Source: Paratinospora sagittata (lineage: Eukaryota > Streptophyta > Magnoliopsida > Ranunculales > Menispermaceae). From it: a DNA stretch of 64,000 nt. The notes beneath the pieces are model-generated. The model saw only the letters and a list, made by a program, of their open reading frames with translations. It was not told the origin of the DNA and made no database searches. The stretch spans positions 16,942,288-17,006,287 of the forward strand of contig CM069605.1 in NCBI GenBank assembly GCA_035771175.1, given 5' to 3'. The stretch's first letter is position 1. Every line of letters starts with the position of its first letter. Below are positions 10,639-21,547 of the stretch, piece after piece. Made by a program: the position numbers and the translations under genes.

Positions 10639-11137
10639 TTAATTCAAGTAGTTGTGATGGTTATCGGCCTGAGATTCCTTGCCGGCGTCATCTCTTGCGA
10701 GTTTAGGGTAGTGCTTGAATGGTCCCTGAATAGCACTGTGGCCGGTGGAATCGTCGTCATCATAAAACCATGGAGAGCAAACTGAATCGGACTCGTCTTC
10801 TGAAGATTCCAACCTTTCAATAATAGATGGTGGTGGAGGGTGCTGGTTACATCGTTTGAGATGGGGGTAGGTTGAGCGGTGGGATACTTTTTCGTGCAGT
10901 TGCTCGAATCCGGCCGGCTGGCAATTTTGGTAGAAGGTCTTGCCAAGATGAGGGCACGGGATTGTCACGAAAAAGCCATGCACGCTCTGGCGATAATGAT
11001 CGTTGTCTGTGTGGTGATAGAGTTGGTGATGCAAAGTAGTTGTGACTTGACTCTGATTCTGAAGGAGTCGCCACAGGTTGCCAAGGAGGCCACTGCGTGT
11101 TTGCATTACCATATCCATTGATATTATTTTCAGACAT
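10639..11137 (-). pseudogene. Conserved post-pol region of family A copy 2
   Basis: The frame starts MSENNINGYGN at 11137, as in copy 1, and stays open to 10847. A second overlapping frame (11118-10639) ends DNHHNYLN just before the PPT and contains PPPPSIIERLES and an acidic PWFYDDDDSTGH stretch. Conservation of both ends between copies suggests coding pressure, perhaps one ORF now split by a frameshift. No known domain is recognised; a spliced accessory product or non-coding conserved RNA are alternatives. Confidence 0.45.
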
Positions 11138-11234
11138 CTGTATAGTTATTCAAGTGAAACAATGTATTAAGATATGTGTAAACAAAGTTCCATCATTTTA
11201 TTGATAAGTGAAAATAGTACAATGTATCACATCA

Positions 11235-14200
11235 TCAATTGGTACTAGAAAACAATTCAGGGCATTTCTGTTTAATTGTTGCTTCTAGTTCCCATGTTGC
11301 TTCCTCGATGCCGTGGTGATCCCAGAGCACCTTCACAAGTGGTATGCTACGTCGCCTTAGTTCTTGAGTTTTTCTATCCAAAATCTGTATCGTTTTCTCC
11401 TGATACTTATTTCCTTCCTCAACCCGAACCTTGACTAAAGGGATGATATGCGAAGGATCAGGATGATACTTGCGAAGCATAGATACGTGAAAAACGTCAT
11501 GAACCTTAGGCATGGACGATGGAAGGGACAGACGATAAGCAAGTTTGTCAATACGTTCAATGATTTGAAATGGACCGATATACCGTGGGGAGAGCTTTCC
11601 TTTGATCCCAAAGCGTTTGACACCTCTTGTGGGCTCGACTTTTAGAAAAACAAAGTCCCCCTTATCAAATTCTAGAGGTTGTCTCCGCTTGTCAGCATAA
11701 CTCTTCTGTCGACTTTGTGCAACACGAAGTCGGTCCTTTGCTAGTGTGATCTTCTCAGAAGTCTCTTGAACTAGTTCAGGGCCTAACTGCAGTCGATCTG
11801 CCATATTTAACCAGCATGCCAGAGATCTGCAAGGCCGACCATAGAGAGCCTCGTACGGTGCCATGCCGATACTAGTTTGGTAGCTATTGTTGTATGCAAA
11901 CTCAGCTAAATGTAAGTATTTTGCCCATCCGTCATTAAAGTCCAAGATGCAACACCATAACATGTCTTCTAAGATTTGAATAAGACGTTCTGACTGCCCA
12001 TCAGTCTGAGGGTGAAATGTTGTGCTCATAGTGATCTTAAAACCCATTCTACTCTGGAAGCTTTTCCAAAAGTTTGATGTGAATCGAGGGTCTCGATCAG
12101 AGACGATTGTGAGTGGTATGCCATGAAGGCGTACGATCTCTCTTTCATATAGTTCTGTAAGTTTTGCGGGATTATCCATGAACTTTATTGGCAAGAAGTG
12201 TGCAGACTTTGTAAGTCTGTCAATGATAACCCAGATAACATCTTGCCCTTTATTATTTTGAGGCAAGGTCGTAAACAAAACCCATTGCGATGTTCTCCCA
12301 CTTCCATTCTCCAATAGGTAACGGTTGGAGAAGTCTAGTGGGAAGTCTTCGTTCTGCCTTAACTTTTTGGGAAACGAGACATTGAGCAACGAAGTCTGCA
12401 ATCGCCTTCTTCATTCCAGAAAACCAGAATTGTCGCTTGACATCCTTGTACATCTTGTCACCCCCAGGATGCATAGCGTACCTCGAACAGTGCATCTCAG
12501 TGAGCACATCTTTCCGAACCTCAGGATCGTTCGGTAAACAGAGACGTTTTTTTATTGAAAATGGTCCCGTCTTCAGTGACCGTCCAGTGAGGAAGGTCCT
12601 GTCCGCTGAGTAGAAGTTCTTGTTTCTCCATTAACATAGAGTAATTAGCTTGAGCTGCTGAAATCTTTGGAACGAGCTCAGAGTTGGCTGATAATTGAAA
12701 GAGTCGTGGTCTTGGTCCCTCTTCGTTCAGCTGTAGGTTAAAGTTCTCCATCTCTGTAGCCAACTTCCCCAGTTCGTAGTTAAGAGTGCAAGCAACATAA
12801 GATTTTCTACTCAGGGCATCGGCCACAACATTGGCCTTTCCGGGATGGTACTGGAGTTGAAAGTCATAATCTTTCAAGAATTCCAACCATCGTCTCTGGC
12901 GGAGGTTTAGGTCTCTCTGAGTGTATATGTACTTAAGACTCTTATGATCCGAGAAGACCTCAAACCGTTCACCGTATAGGTAATGACGCCATAACTTCAG
13001 TGCAAACACAACAGTTGTAAGTTCCAAGTCATGTGTTGGGTAATTACCCTCATGCATCTTCAGTTGCCTCGAGGCATATGCAACAACTTGGTCTTCTTGC
13101 ATTAGTACCGCACCTAAGCCTTGGAGAGAGGCGTCGGTGTATAATAAAAATCCAATTGCATTTCTTGGAGTGATAAGTACAGGTGCCGTCGTGAGGCGTT
13201 TCTTCAATTCCTGAAATAATGCTTCACAGGCGTGATTCCAAATGAATCGCACGTCCTTTCGAGTGAGCTTGGTCACAGGTTCAGCAATCTTTGAGAAGTC
13301 CTTGATGAAGCGTCTGTAATAGCCAGCCAACCCAAGAAAACTCCTAATCTTAGTAACAGTGGTAAGCTGCTTCCAGTTTAAGACTGCTTCAACCTTAGAA
13401 GGATCTACCTCAATGCCATTGCCTGAAACCACATGGCCTAGGAATTGAACTCTCTTCGCCCAAAATGCGCACTTACTTAACTTTGCATACAGTTTGTGGC
13501 TTCTCAAGGTCTGGAGGACTATCTTCAGATGTATCTTATGGTCTTCCTCGGTTGAGGAGTATATCAAGATGTCGTCCACAAAAACCACCACAAATTGGTC
13601 TAAGTATAATCTGAAAATGCGATTCATCAAATCCATGAATGCAGCAGGTACATTTGTTAGACCGAACGGCATAACCAAGAATTCGTAATGACCGTACCGA
13701 GTTCTGAACGCCGTCTTGGTGATGTCCGACTCTCGGATCCGGAGTTGGTGATAACCGGACCGTAAATCAATCTTAGAGAAGTATTTGGCATCTCTAAGTT
13801 GGTCGAACAAGTCATCGATCCTGGGCAACGAATATCTATTCTTGATGGCAACGTTATTCAACTTGCGATAATCGATGCAAAGCCGTAACGAACCATCCTT
13901 TTTGCGAACAAACAGAACTGGAGCGCCCCAGGGTGATGAACTCTTTCGGATGAAGCCATTACTCTCTAATTCCTTCAGTTGTTTGTCTAATTCGACTAGC
14001 TCGACATTTAACATTCTGTATGGTGGAATTGAGATAGGCCCTGTCCCAGGTATGAGGTTGATCTCAAAATCGAATTCCCTAACTGGAGGTAGACCAGGGA
14101 GGTCATTTAGAAAGACTGTTTGGAATTCAGATATGACTGGAACATCATGTACTTCGAGAGGGTATAGTGCTGGTGATTCATTTTCATTGCCAAGGGATAG

Positions 14201-14314
14201 AGCTCGAAGTTGTGCCTTGAGAAGTGCAACTGTTGATTTGTGTATCCATTTCCTTGTTCCCTGAATCTTGACAAACTCTCCTGTAGGCAAGGTTAACTGA
14301 ACTTGCTTCTTCAT
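11235..14314 (-). pseudogene. Pol (RT-RNase H-integrase-chromodomain), family A copy 2
   Basis: Reading from 14314: RT with [44 protein letters not shown] and the catalytic FVDDILIYS; RNase H with [14 protein letters not shown] and the C-terminal [15 protein letters not shown]; integrase zinc finger (EMHCSRYAMHPG; the fourth ligand region reads CLVSQ, so one Cys is Ser); DDE core (VIIDRLTKS, VSDRDPRF, HPQTDGQSERLIQILEDML); chromodomain end (VLWDHHGIEEATWE). Two frameshifts break it, near 12545 in a T run and near 12275. The upstream open frame continues into the nested LTR to 14575, but those residues are antisense LTR and not protein. Very close to copy 1 in the shared part. Confidence 0.93.
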
Positions 14315-14369
14315 ACGCAAAAAAAAAAAAAAAATAATAATAATAATAATTTTTTTAGGATAAAGCACA

Positions 14370-14532
14370 TGCCTTGAAGTCCAGGCACATGGCACATGGC
14401 ACATAACACATGCCTGGAAGTCCAGACACTTGGCACATGACACATGGCACATAACACATGGCACATGGCACATGCCTGGAAGTCCAGGCACATGCCCGGA
14501 AGTCCAAGCAGCCCGCCTGGACTTCCAGGCAC
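14370..14532 (+). repeat. Dyad array (GGAAGTCC type) mixed with ACATGGC repeats
   Basis: Units such as GCCTGGAAGTCCAGGC (14474-14489), a perfect dyad around an AG spacer, alternate with short CACATGG repeats. A TATA motif (CTATATAAA, 14541-14549) follows at once. A shorter version recurs at about 14910-15003 in the second U3 copy. Confidence 0.85.
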
Positions 14533-14736
14533 AAAAAACTCTATATAAACCAACCCTCCCCTCTTCATTTTTCACGCCAAATTGTGATTTTTCCTCCTTT
14601 TTTCACTCATATTGAGTTTTTAGTCTTTTGAGACTCTCTGTCCAAGACTCTCAGTGCAGTACGACGAAGTTCTGTCCGGAGGAAAACTCCAGATCTGAAA
14701 AAGAATAAGTTCTTATCTAAAGGTGGGGAACGAGAC

Positions 14737-14792
<56 letters not shown>

Positions 14793-14794
14793 TG
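14737..14794. repeat. TAA trinucleotide microsatellite
   Basis: About 19 TAA units sit between the two U3 copies; a second TAA/TAAAA tract lies at about 14820-14892. The tracts mark the borders of the roughly 480-bp duplication and could have mediated it. Confidence 0.9.
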
Positions 14795-14840
14795 TGTAAT
14801 ACCCTGTATTTCACAAAAAAATAAAAATAAAATAAAATAA

Positions 14841-14887
<47 letters not shown>

Positions 14888-16040
14888 TAATTTTTTTAGG
14901 ATAAAGTACATGCCTAGAAGTCCAGGCACATAACATGGCACATGCTTGGAAGTCCAGGCACATGCCCTGAAGTCCAGGCGGGCTGCCTGGACTTCCAAGC
15001 GCAAAAAACTCTATACAAACCAACCCTCCCTTCTTCATTTTTCACACCAAATTCACTCCAAATTGTGATTTTTCCTCATCTTTTCACTCATATTGAGTTT
15101 TTAGTCTTTTGAGACTCTCTGTCCGAGACTCTTAGTGCAGTACGACGAAGTTCTGTCCGGAGGAAAGCTCCATATCTGAAAAAGAAGTTCTTATCTGAAG
15201 GTGGGGAACGAAACATAGGGTTGCGTGTTTTATAACTTTTATTAAAGTTTACATTCAGTTATTATTATGTCTACTATTCATTTACACTGCACTATGTCAT
15301 ATAATGATTATACTGCCACACTTACGCCTGTACACTTGGAATTCACGTATTATACTGTTATAATGCCGGATTTGTGGTCAATCTGACTCAACTAGACTCG
15401 GTCTTGTCCTCAGTAACTTTAAATAGTGAACGGGAGGTAGCGGGCTGCTCTAGGCGATTGGTTATTTAAGCAGACCTTGTGTCTCACATCTTAACTGGGG
15501 ACTGATCTAGTTGGTCTTATTTAAAGCTATCAGCTTATACATGTAATACTGAATATCCTAACCTTGCACGTCGTGATACTGACCCTGATAAGGATCACCA
15601 GACGTTGCCAAAGTTAGTCTAAATGTCAGGAAAAGACCAAACCAGTAGACTAGACCAGTTCATGCATTGGCATGATACATATCACCACCTAGGGATGTAT
15701 ATGGTTTATGACTCAAAGAATAGTTAGGAGCATTGCTCGCTATTCATTACATTTCTCTGGAGAGGGACGTACATGAGAACCCGGCTACACCCAGGGAGGG
15801 ACATCAGTACGTGAATCCAGAGCATCGTTCCTGAGGAGGGACGTATAGTGAGAACCTGGCTACGCCTGGGGAAGGACACCTATACGTGAACTCAAGCGAT
15901 GTACGTTCATCAAACCATTACGAGACGGTGTCATGAATACATACATATTGATTGATTTTGATGCTCACATGTGTATTTAAGATATTTGATATTGAAGTAT
16001 GCTTTATTAATTGTTATACTCACGAACTATTTACCCACTG

Positions 16041-17558
16041 AGAACACTGCAAATTCACGTCAGTACCAGATCCGAACGGTGATGTGACATGGAATGTGAT
16101 GTTTGTGGGTTCAGGATGCAGGCCTAAATGTATTACCAATGCCGACGATATAAAGGAATGCGTAGCACCTGAATCAAACAAAACATGCACCATTGTATTG
16201 AACAAAGGAAAGGTACCTTCGACTACGTTGTTGTCTGGAAGGGGTTGTTGAGCGATTGCAAATGCTCTGCCCTGATTTCGTTGACCCTGGTTCTACTGGT
16301 TTTTTTTAGGTTAGGCATTAGCAACAGGTGGTGCTTGTTGGACTGGAACAACGGGAATAGGTTGCTGAAAGTGCGGACAGAGATATTTTACATGGCCCTT
16401 TTGGCCGCAGTTGAAACACGTCGACTGGTACTGCGGGTGGTTCTAGTTGCCATGCTAATTGTTCTGCTGGCCATGCTGATTGTGGTGTCGACCACCACCT
16501 CTGCCATTTTTGTTTCTACTGCCACCCCTTCCATATCGACCTCCACGGCCATGACTTCGGAAACCCTAATGGTTAGGGTTAGAAGGTTCAGTCGCAGGTG
16601 TTGTGGCCTCATTCTTCGAAATAAGGGCTGGGATGGTTGGGTTTTGATTGTAGTAGGGCTTTTTCTTGTTGCCCTGTTGCGAGCCCTGTTGGGAAAACGT
16701 TGCAGGTCGTTTTCCCTTATTCATTCTCTACTCCTGTAAGATCTTCTCTTGTTCAAAGCTCATGGCCTTGTCAACAACCTCCATGTAAATCTTGAGATCC
16801 AAGATCGACAAGGCTTGTCGAATATCATGGCGAAGGCCATTATAAAATTTCTCAGTCTTATCTTGCTCCGTTGAGATAGTGGAGAGAGAGTAGACTGATA
16901 ATTCTTTGAACTTTCCAGCATATTCTCTGACTGTCATGGTGCCCTGGTATAACTTAGCGAATTCCTGACGCTTCTGCCTCTTCACAGCGGTGGGAAAATA
17001 CTCATCAATAAACATTGACTCGAACTATTGCCAAGTCATATCTGCTATGTTGACCCTTGGGTCCTCTTTCACTGTTATCCACCATATGTTTGCTCCACTA
17101 ACAAGTTGGTAGGTCGCTAGTGGAATTTTGCGAGTCTCATCGACTCTCATTGCATCAAGAGCCTTCTTTGACTCATCTAGCCACTTTTGCACCTCATCAG
17201 CCTCAATGGTGCCAGCGAAAGTAAGAGGTTGTAGCCTCTTGTACTTAGTAATCTGATCGGTTTGAGATTCCGATCCAAATCGTACAAGTGCCTGAACAGT
17301 GGCAACTTGACTTGCCGCGGTCTCACGAACGGCAGTTTGAACAGTGACCTTCATTGCCTCAATAAATCTGGCGAAGAAGGTTTCCATGCTTGAAGGCATA
17401 ACAAAGGGTGCGGGTGGGGGTGGTATTTCCTGCCCCGATGTAGTGGCAGTGTAGGGTGTGGCCTGTGTTGTTGTCGGAGGCGGCGGTTCCTGAATCTCAG
17501 GAGGTGCCTCCACTGCTGGACGAACAGTATGTGGCCTTCTTCTCTTCCTGGTTTGCAT
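16041..17558 (-). pseudogene. Gag and protease, family A copy 2
   Basis: The start ATG at 17558 opens a basic then Pro-rich N-terminus (residues about 1-50). The retrotransposon gag domain follows (RLQPLTFAGTIEADEVQKWL, ATYQLVSGANIWW, FESMFIDEYFP, KRQEFAKLYQGTMTVREYAGKFKELS, GLRHDIRQAL), then an Arg/Gly-rich stretch, a zinc knuckle CFNCGQKGHVKYLC (CX2CX4HX4C complete) and the aspartic protease motif VLFDSGATHSFIS at about 16175. A TAG interrupts at 17022 and several further stops lie in the RGG region. The protease is cut at 16041 by the nested LTR. Copy 3 shares the N-terminus. Confidence 0.9.
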
Positions 17559-18340
17559 TTTCTCACTGGCAAGGAGAAAATAAAATCAAGATTTAGGAAT
17601 TGTAGCCAAATATAATGTTATAGTATGCTCAGCAACAATTTTGAGAATACTGTAATATTAAAATCACCTATTTTTCTAAGTATAATGTAAGGTTTTTGTT
17701 GAGGAATCAAAAAATCTTATATATCTCGTATGTTTGGCCATGGTGCAAAAAAAACAAGGTTAGAATGTTTATATAATAAGTACAAAACTATGCAAGTATT
17801 TCAAATGATTTGGTTATGGTCTTTGTGAACATACATATATAATTCATTGAAAATCCATACGAGTCATAAGAATTCTAAGATTTTCCTCGGTAAATATCCT
17901 GATCTAATGTTCTATCGTAATCTTATGTATTCAAACTCTTACTATTAGTCTTTTTGATCATTATCCAGATTCGTGTGTCCCATACCACATGAATTTGGTA
18001 ATAAGGGTGTTAACCAAGTTAAGTTGTATGAACATAGTCTCTAAAAATATTGGCTGAATAGAAGTTCACCAATAGTATCTTCCAAGTTTACTCGTCTCAT
18101 ACCGTGTAAACTTAGTGATAATGTTAGTAATGCAACTTTCTCCAAATGTTTCTTTTCACACAAGGTCATGGGTTTCCTTACTTCCACATTTTATTTAGTA
18201 TCTTCCAATTTTGTTGTGTCCCATACCACTCCAAAGTTAGTGATACAAAAGAAAAGAATGGTTGTAAGTCGGCCCACCAAAGATAGTCTTAAACAAAACA
18301 TTTCATTCATATATAAAAGAAAAATTTACAATGCCAGTAA
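17559..18340 (-). other. Spacer between ORF1 and gag, family A copy 2
   Basis: Non-coding on both strands. It is closely matched by 30459-31242 of copy 3, including short pyrimidine-rich CCCATACC motifs repeated several times (for example near 17980, 18100 and 18210). It could hold a leader, splice site or internal ribosome entry for gag; nothing specific can be shown. Confidence 0.5.
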
Positions 18341-19628
18341 TCAGTTTTGATTTCCCTGCCTACTACCGCTCCTTCTAGATCTCCTGCTAGGTACAGAACG
18401 ACTACTAACAGAAGGTTGAGAGTTTGCTCGCTCTGCTTCGGAGTTTTGCATATGTGTTAATATATTATTTTGAGTCTCTCTCATTTCTGCCATATTGGAT
18501 GCCATTTCATCTAACCGTTCAAAAAGGTTAGTCGATTGGCCCATTGGTGGTTGATGACTCGATTGTCCCATAGGTGGAGGGTAGGTCCTTGGCATTGGGG
18601 AAAGTATTGGTTGTACGGGTGATTCATAGGTGAAAGGTAGTTGTTTCGATTGTACGGGGATCCCCTAATTGGAACCCCTTGGGCATTTGACGTAAGATTC
18701 TGGTTTGTCTCGTTATTTGGTACTTCCCTGACAGGAATCTTGCGTTGACTTCTTCGAAGACAACGTCCATGTTTGTCTCTCATTCTTTCGGTGTTTCCTA
18801 TCGTTGTGCCAAATACTTTCTCGTCAGTTACCCCTTCCCTTGGGACATATATCTTGAAGATAGAAGATGTTGTAACTGGCTCAATGATTTGTCTCGAAGT
18901 CCCATCAAAAGTGTCGATGTTTGCTTCGTATAGCATTCTCATGATCAAGACTCCGTAACCGAGAAATTCCTTTCTCAAAGGGTTTTTAATCGCCCTCAAC
19001 ATTTGTTGGATGATGATGTGTGGTAGGGAGACCTTTATTTCCTTCTCTATGCAATATAACACGAGAAGTTGGGCCCTTGACATAGTGCCATTAGCCACCC
19101 TTTCTAGCAAGATGTTGCCGAACACGATCTTTCCAAGGCTGGCAAGAGATGGCTTAAGATAATTGTTTGGGAGGTTGGTGTACGTCGATTTAGTGTATGG
19201 CTCTTTGGTGAGGGAATTGAATAATTGTTCATTAGACTCCGCGATCTCTGTAATTGTCTGGGGTTCATGTGGATCAATAATTCTCTCCTCAATCGGAATC
19301 TCCATAAGTCAAGCAATAATCTCGATGTTGATAGGAATTTTTATTCCCATTACTGTTGTCTCCAAAACAAGGCTGATCCCTTCTTCTTAAAGTCCCATGC
19401 AATTCATGGTTTCGTAGAAAGATCTCACCAAGCTATAAGAGACCTGACCCTCAACTTTCGTTATGTTCAACCAACCCAGAGTTGTGGTTTCTCGTGAAGG
19501 ATTGGGCGGAGGCGGAGATCTCTATTGTCGATGCTCCCCATAGTCATAACCTCCCTTTTGAGCAATTCCTTGAGTCTAGTGGGAATTGGTTCCCTACTAC
19601 TGGAAGTTGCTCCTTCACTTGAGGCCAT
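18341..19628 (-). pseudogene. ORF1 upstream of gag, putative plant transposon protein domain, copy 2
   Basis: The reading frame begins MASREG-like at 19628. The central part (LMEIPIEERIIDPHEPQT, TYTNLPNNYLKPSL, TMSRAQLLVLYCIEKEIKVSLPHIIIQQML, FLGYGVLIMRMLYEA) resembles the plant-specific domain annotated in Pfam as putative plant transposon protein (PF20167), recalled by motif layout. The C-terminus has a short heptad-like helix (LFERLDEMASNMAEM) and an Arg/Ser-rich tail. An in-frame TGA at about 19311 replaces the CGA found in copy 3, and a frameshift lies near 18595. Function unknown. It sits before gag on the same strand, separated by about 780 nt. Confidence 0.8.
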
Positions 19629-19957
19629 TCTTTGCTGAAAGGAAAATATATTCCTAACATTTTTAAGATTTATGCCTTGTCAGTTGGATAATATTTTATA
19701 TTCTTTATGTTTATTCCATCATTTAATCCAAATTTTTCTATCGGCAATATGATATAATATATATCGTATTCATATACGAATGTATAGATATATATATTTA
19801 ATCATAACTATATATAATTTTCTTAGATATATATTTAATACAAATCTTAACTATATATAATTCATATATATATAGTTCTAAAGATATATATATATATATA
19901 TCTAATGAAAATATTCTTCTCCTAATTTGGTGGACTTGGGCGGGCCGTGGACCGTAC
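19629..19957 (-). other. 5' leader of family A copy 2
   Basis: Very AT-rich with ATATATA runs; no coding potential. It connects the primer binding site to ORF1. Confidence 0.6.
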
Positions 19958-19958
19958 T

Positions 19959-19969
19959 CTCTGATACCA
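19959..19969 (-). promoter_or_regulatory. Primer binding site (tRNA-iMet), copy 2
   Basis: The minus strand reads TGGTATCAGAG, complementary to the 3' end of plant initiator tRNA-Met, five bases inside the 5' LTR. It matches 11 of the usual 12 bases. Confidence 0.93.
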
Positions 19970-19974
19970 TTAAA

Positions 19975-21542
19975 TGTCACACCCCGCCCGGACGCGCCTA
20001 AACGGCGCATATTTAGAATAATAACAATGGTAACGATAGAGTGCGCAGCGGAAATACATAACACAGTACAAATCTGATTTCATTTAATTCAGAATATTTT
20101 TGTACATAAAATGGTCAAGGGAACATACTCCCCAAAATCTCCAATGAATCATACAAAAGGTACAAAATGTGGGCCCCATAACCTGCACCCAGTCCACCCT
20201 AATTTCCGGTGAAAGATTGGATAATAATGGAGTGAGCTTAACGCACTCAGTGGGTAAATAGTTCATGAGTATAACAATTAATAAAGCATACTTCAATATC
20301 AAATATCTTAAATACACATGTGAGCATCATAATCAATCAATATGTATGTATGCATGACACCGTATCGTATTGGTTTGATGAACGTACATCGCCTGAGTCC
20401 ACGTACAAATGTCCGTCCGGACGTTCTCCCCTGACGTAGCCAGGTTTTATGTACGTCCCTCCTCAGGAACGAAGCTCTGGATTCACGTACTGATGTCCCT
20501 CCCCAGGAGTAGCCGGGTTCTCATGTACGTCCTTCTCCAGAGAAATATAATGAATAGCGAGCAATGGTCCTAACTATTCTATGAGTCATAAACCATATAC
20601 GTCCCTAGGTGATGATATGTATGATGCCAATGCATGAACTGGTCTAGTCTACTGGTCTGGTCTTTTCTTGACATTTAGACTGACTTTGGCAACGTCTGGT
20701 GATCCTTATCAGAGTTGGTATCACGACGTGCAAGGTTAGGATATTCAGTATTACTTGTATAAGCTGATAGCTTTCAATAAGACCAACTAGATCAGTCTCC
20801 AGTTGAGAGGTGAGACACAAGGTCTGCTTAAATAATCAATCGCCTAGAGTAGCCCACTGCCTCCCGTTCACTATTTAAAGTTACTGAGGATAAGACCGAG
20901 TCTAGTTGAGTCAGATTGACCACAAATCCGACATTATAACAGTATAATATGTGAATTCCAAGTGTACAGGCATAAGTGCGACAATATAAACATTATATGA
21001 CATAATGCAGTGTAAATGAACAATAGATATGATAATAACTGAATGTAAACTTTAATAAAAGTTATAAAACACGCAAACCTATGTTTCGTTCCTCACCTTT
21101 AGATAAGAACTTCTTCTTTTTCAGATCTGGTGCTTTCCTCCGGACAGAACTTCGTCGCACCGCACCAAGAGTCTCGAACAGAGAGTCTCAAAAGACTAAA
21201 AACTCAAAATGAGTGAAAAGAGGAGGAAAAATCACAATTTGGAGTGAATTTGGTGTGAAAAATGAAGAGGGGGGTTGGTTTATATAGATGTTTTGGCGCC
21301 AAGAACTCCAGGCGGGCTGCCTGGACTTCCGGGCATGTGCCTGGACTTCCGGGCAGGTTGCCTGGACTTCCGGGTAGGTTGCCTGGACTTCCGGGCATGT
21401 GCCTGGACTTTCGGGCGGCTTGCCTGGACTGCCGGGCATGTGCCTGGACTTCTGGGCATGTGCCTGGACTTCTGGGCATGTGCCTGGACTTCCGGGCACG
21501 TATGTCCAAATTTTTTTTTTTTGTGAAATACAGGGTATTACA
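19975..21542 (-). repeat. 5' LTR of family A copy 2
   Basis: 1568 bp, termini as in the partner LTR at 9094. Visible differences from the partner include small indels and a longer dyad array. TATA (CTATATAAA complement) lies at 21279-21287. Confidence 0.95.
21297..21510 (-). repeat. 20-bp dyad array (GGACTTCC type), about 10 units
   Basis: Roughly ten units of CCTGGACTTCCGGGCATGTG pattern, 20-22 bp each, with single-base variants (TTCTGGGC, TGCCGGGC). The partner 3' LTR of the same insertion has six units, so the array changed after insertion. Confidence 0.92.
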
Positions 21543-21547
21543 AGGAG
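21543..21547. repeat. Right target-site duplication (AGGAG) of copy 2
   Basis: Matches 9089-9093 exactly. Confidence 0.95.

Larger units (their letters stand above)
14315..16040 (+). repeat. Nested family A LTR fragment with duplicated U3, inside copy 2
   Basis: A family A LTR lies in plus orientation inside the minus-strand element, between protease and RT. It has two U3 copies: one lacking its TG end (14315-14737) and one starting properly with TGTAATACCCTG at 14795. The second runs on to about 16040, where it stops at the ACTATTTACCCACTGAG motif, well before the GTGTGACA end. No target duplication is seen, so it arrived by recombination or was trimmed afterwards. Confidence 0.85.
9094..21542 (-). 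mobile_element. Full-length Ty3/gypsy family A copy 2 (chromovirus with upstream ORF1)
   Basis: A 12.4-kb element on the minus strand. Order in its own direction: 5' LTR (21542-19975), PBS, ORF1 (19628-18341), gag-protease (17558-16041), a foreign LTR fragment (16040-14315), RT-RNase H-integrase-chromodomain (14314-11235), post-pol region, PPT, 3' LTR (10604-9094). Perfect 5-bp target duplications flank it. Coding parts carry a few stops and frameshifts and it is interrupted, so it is not autonomous now, but all domains of an active ancestor are recognisable. Chromodomain and motif style suggest a Tekay-like chromovirus; lineage needs a tree. Confidence 0.95.

Noticed and set aside
14317..14575. 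N-terminal extension of pol reading through the nested LTR (Cys/His-rich peptide)
   Set aside because: It is antisense LTR plus a TAA-derived Ile/Phe run fused by chance to the pol frame.
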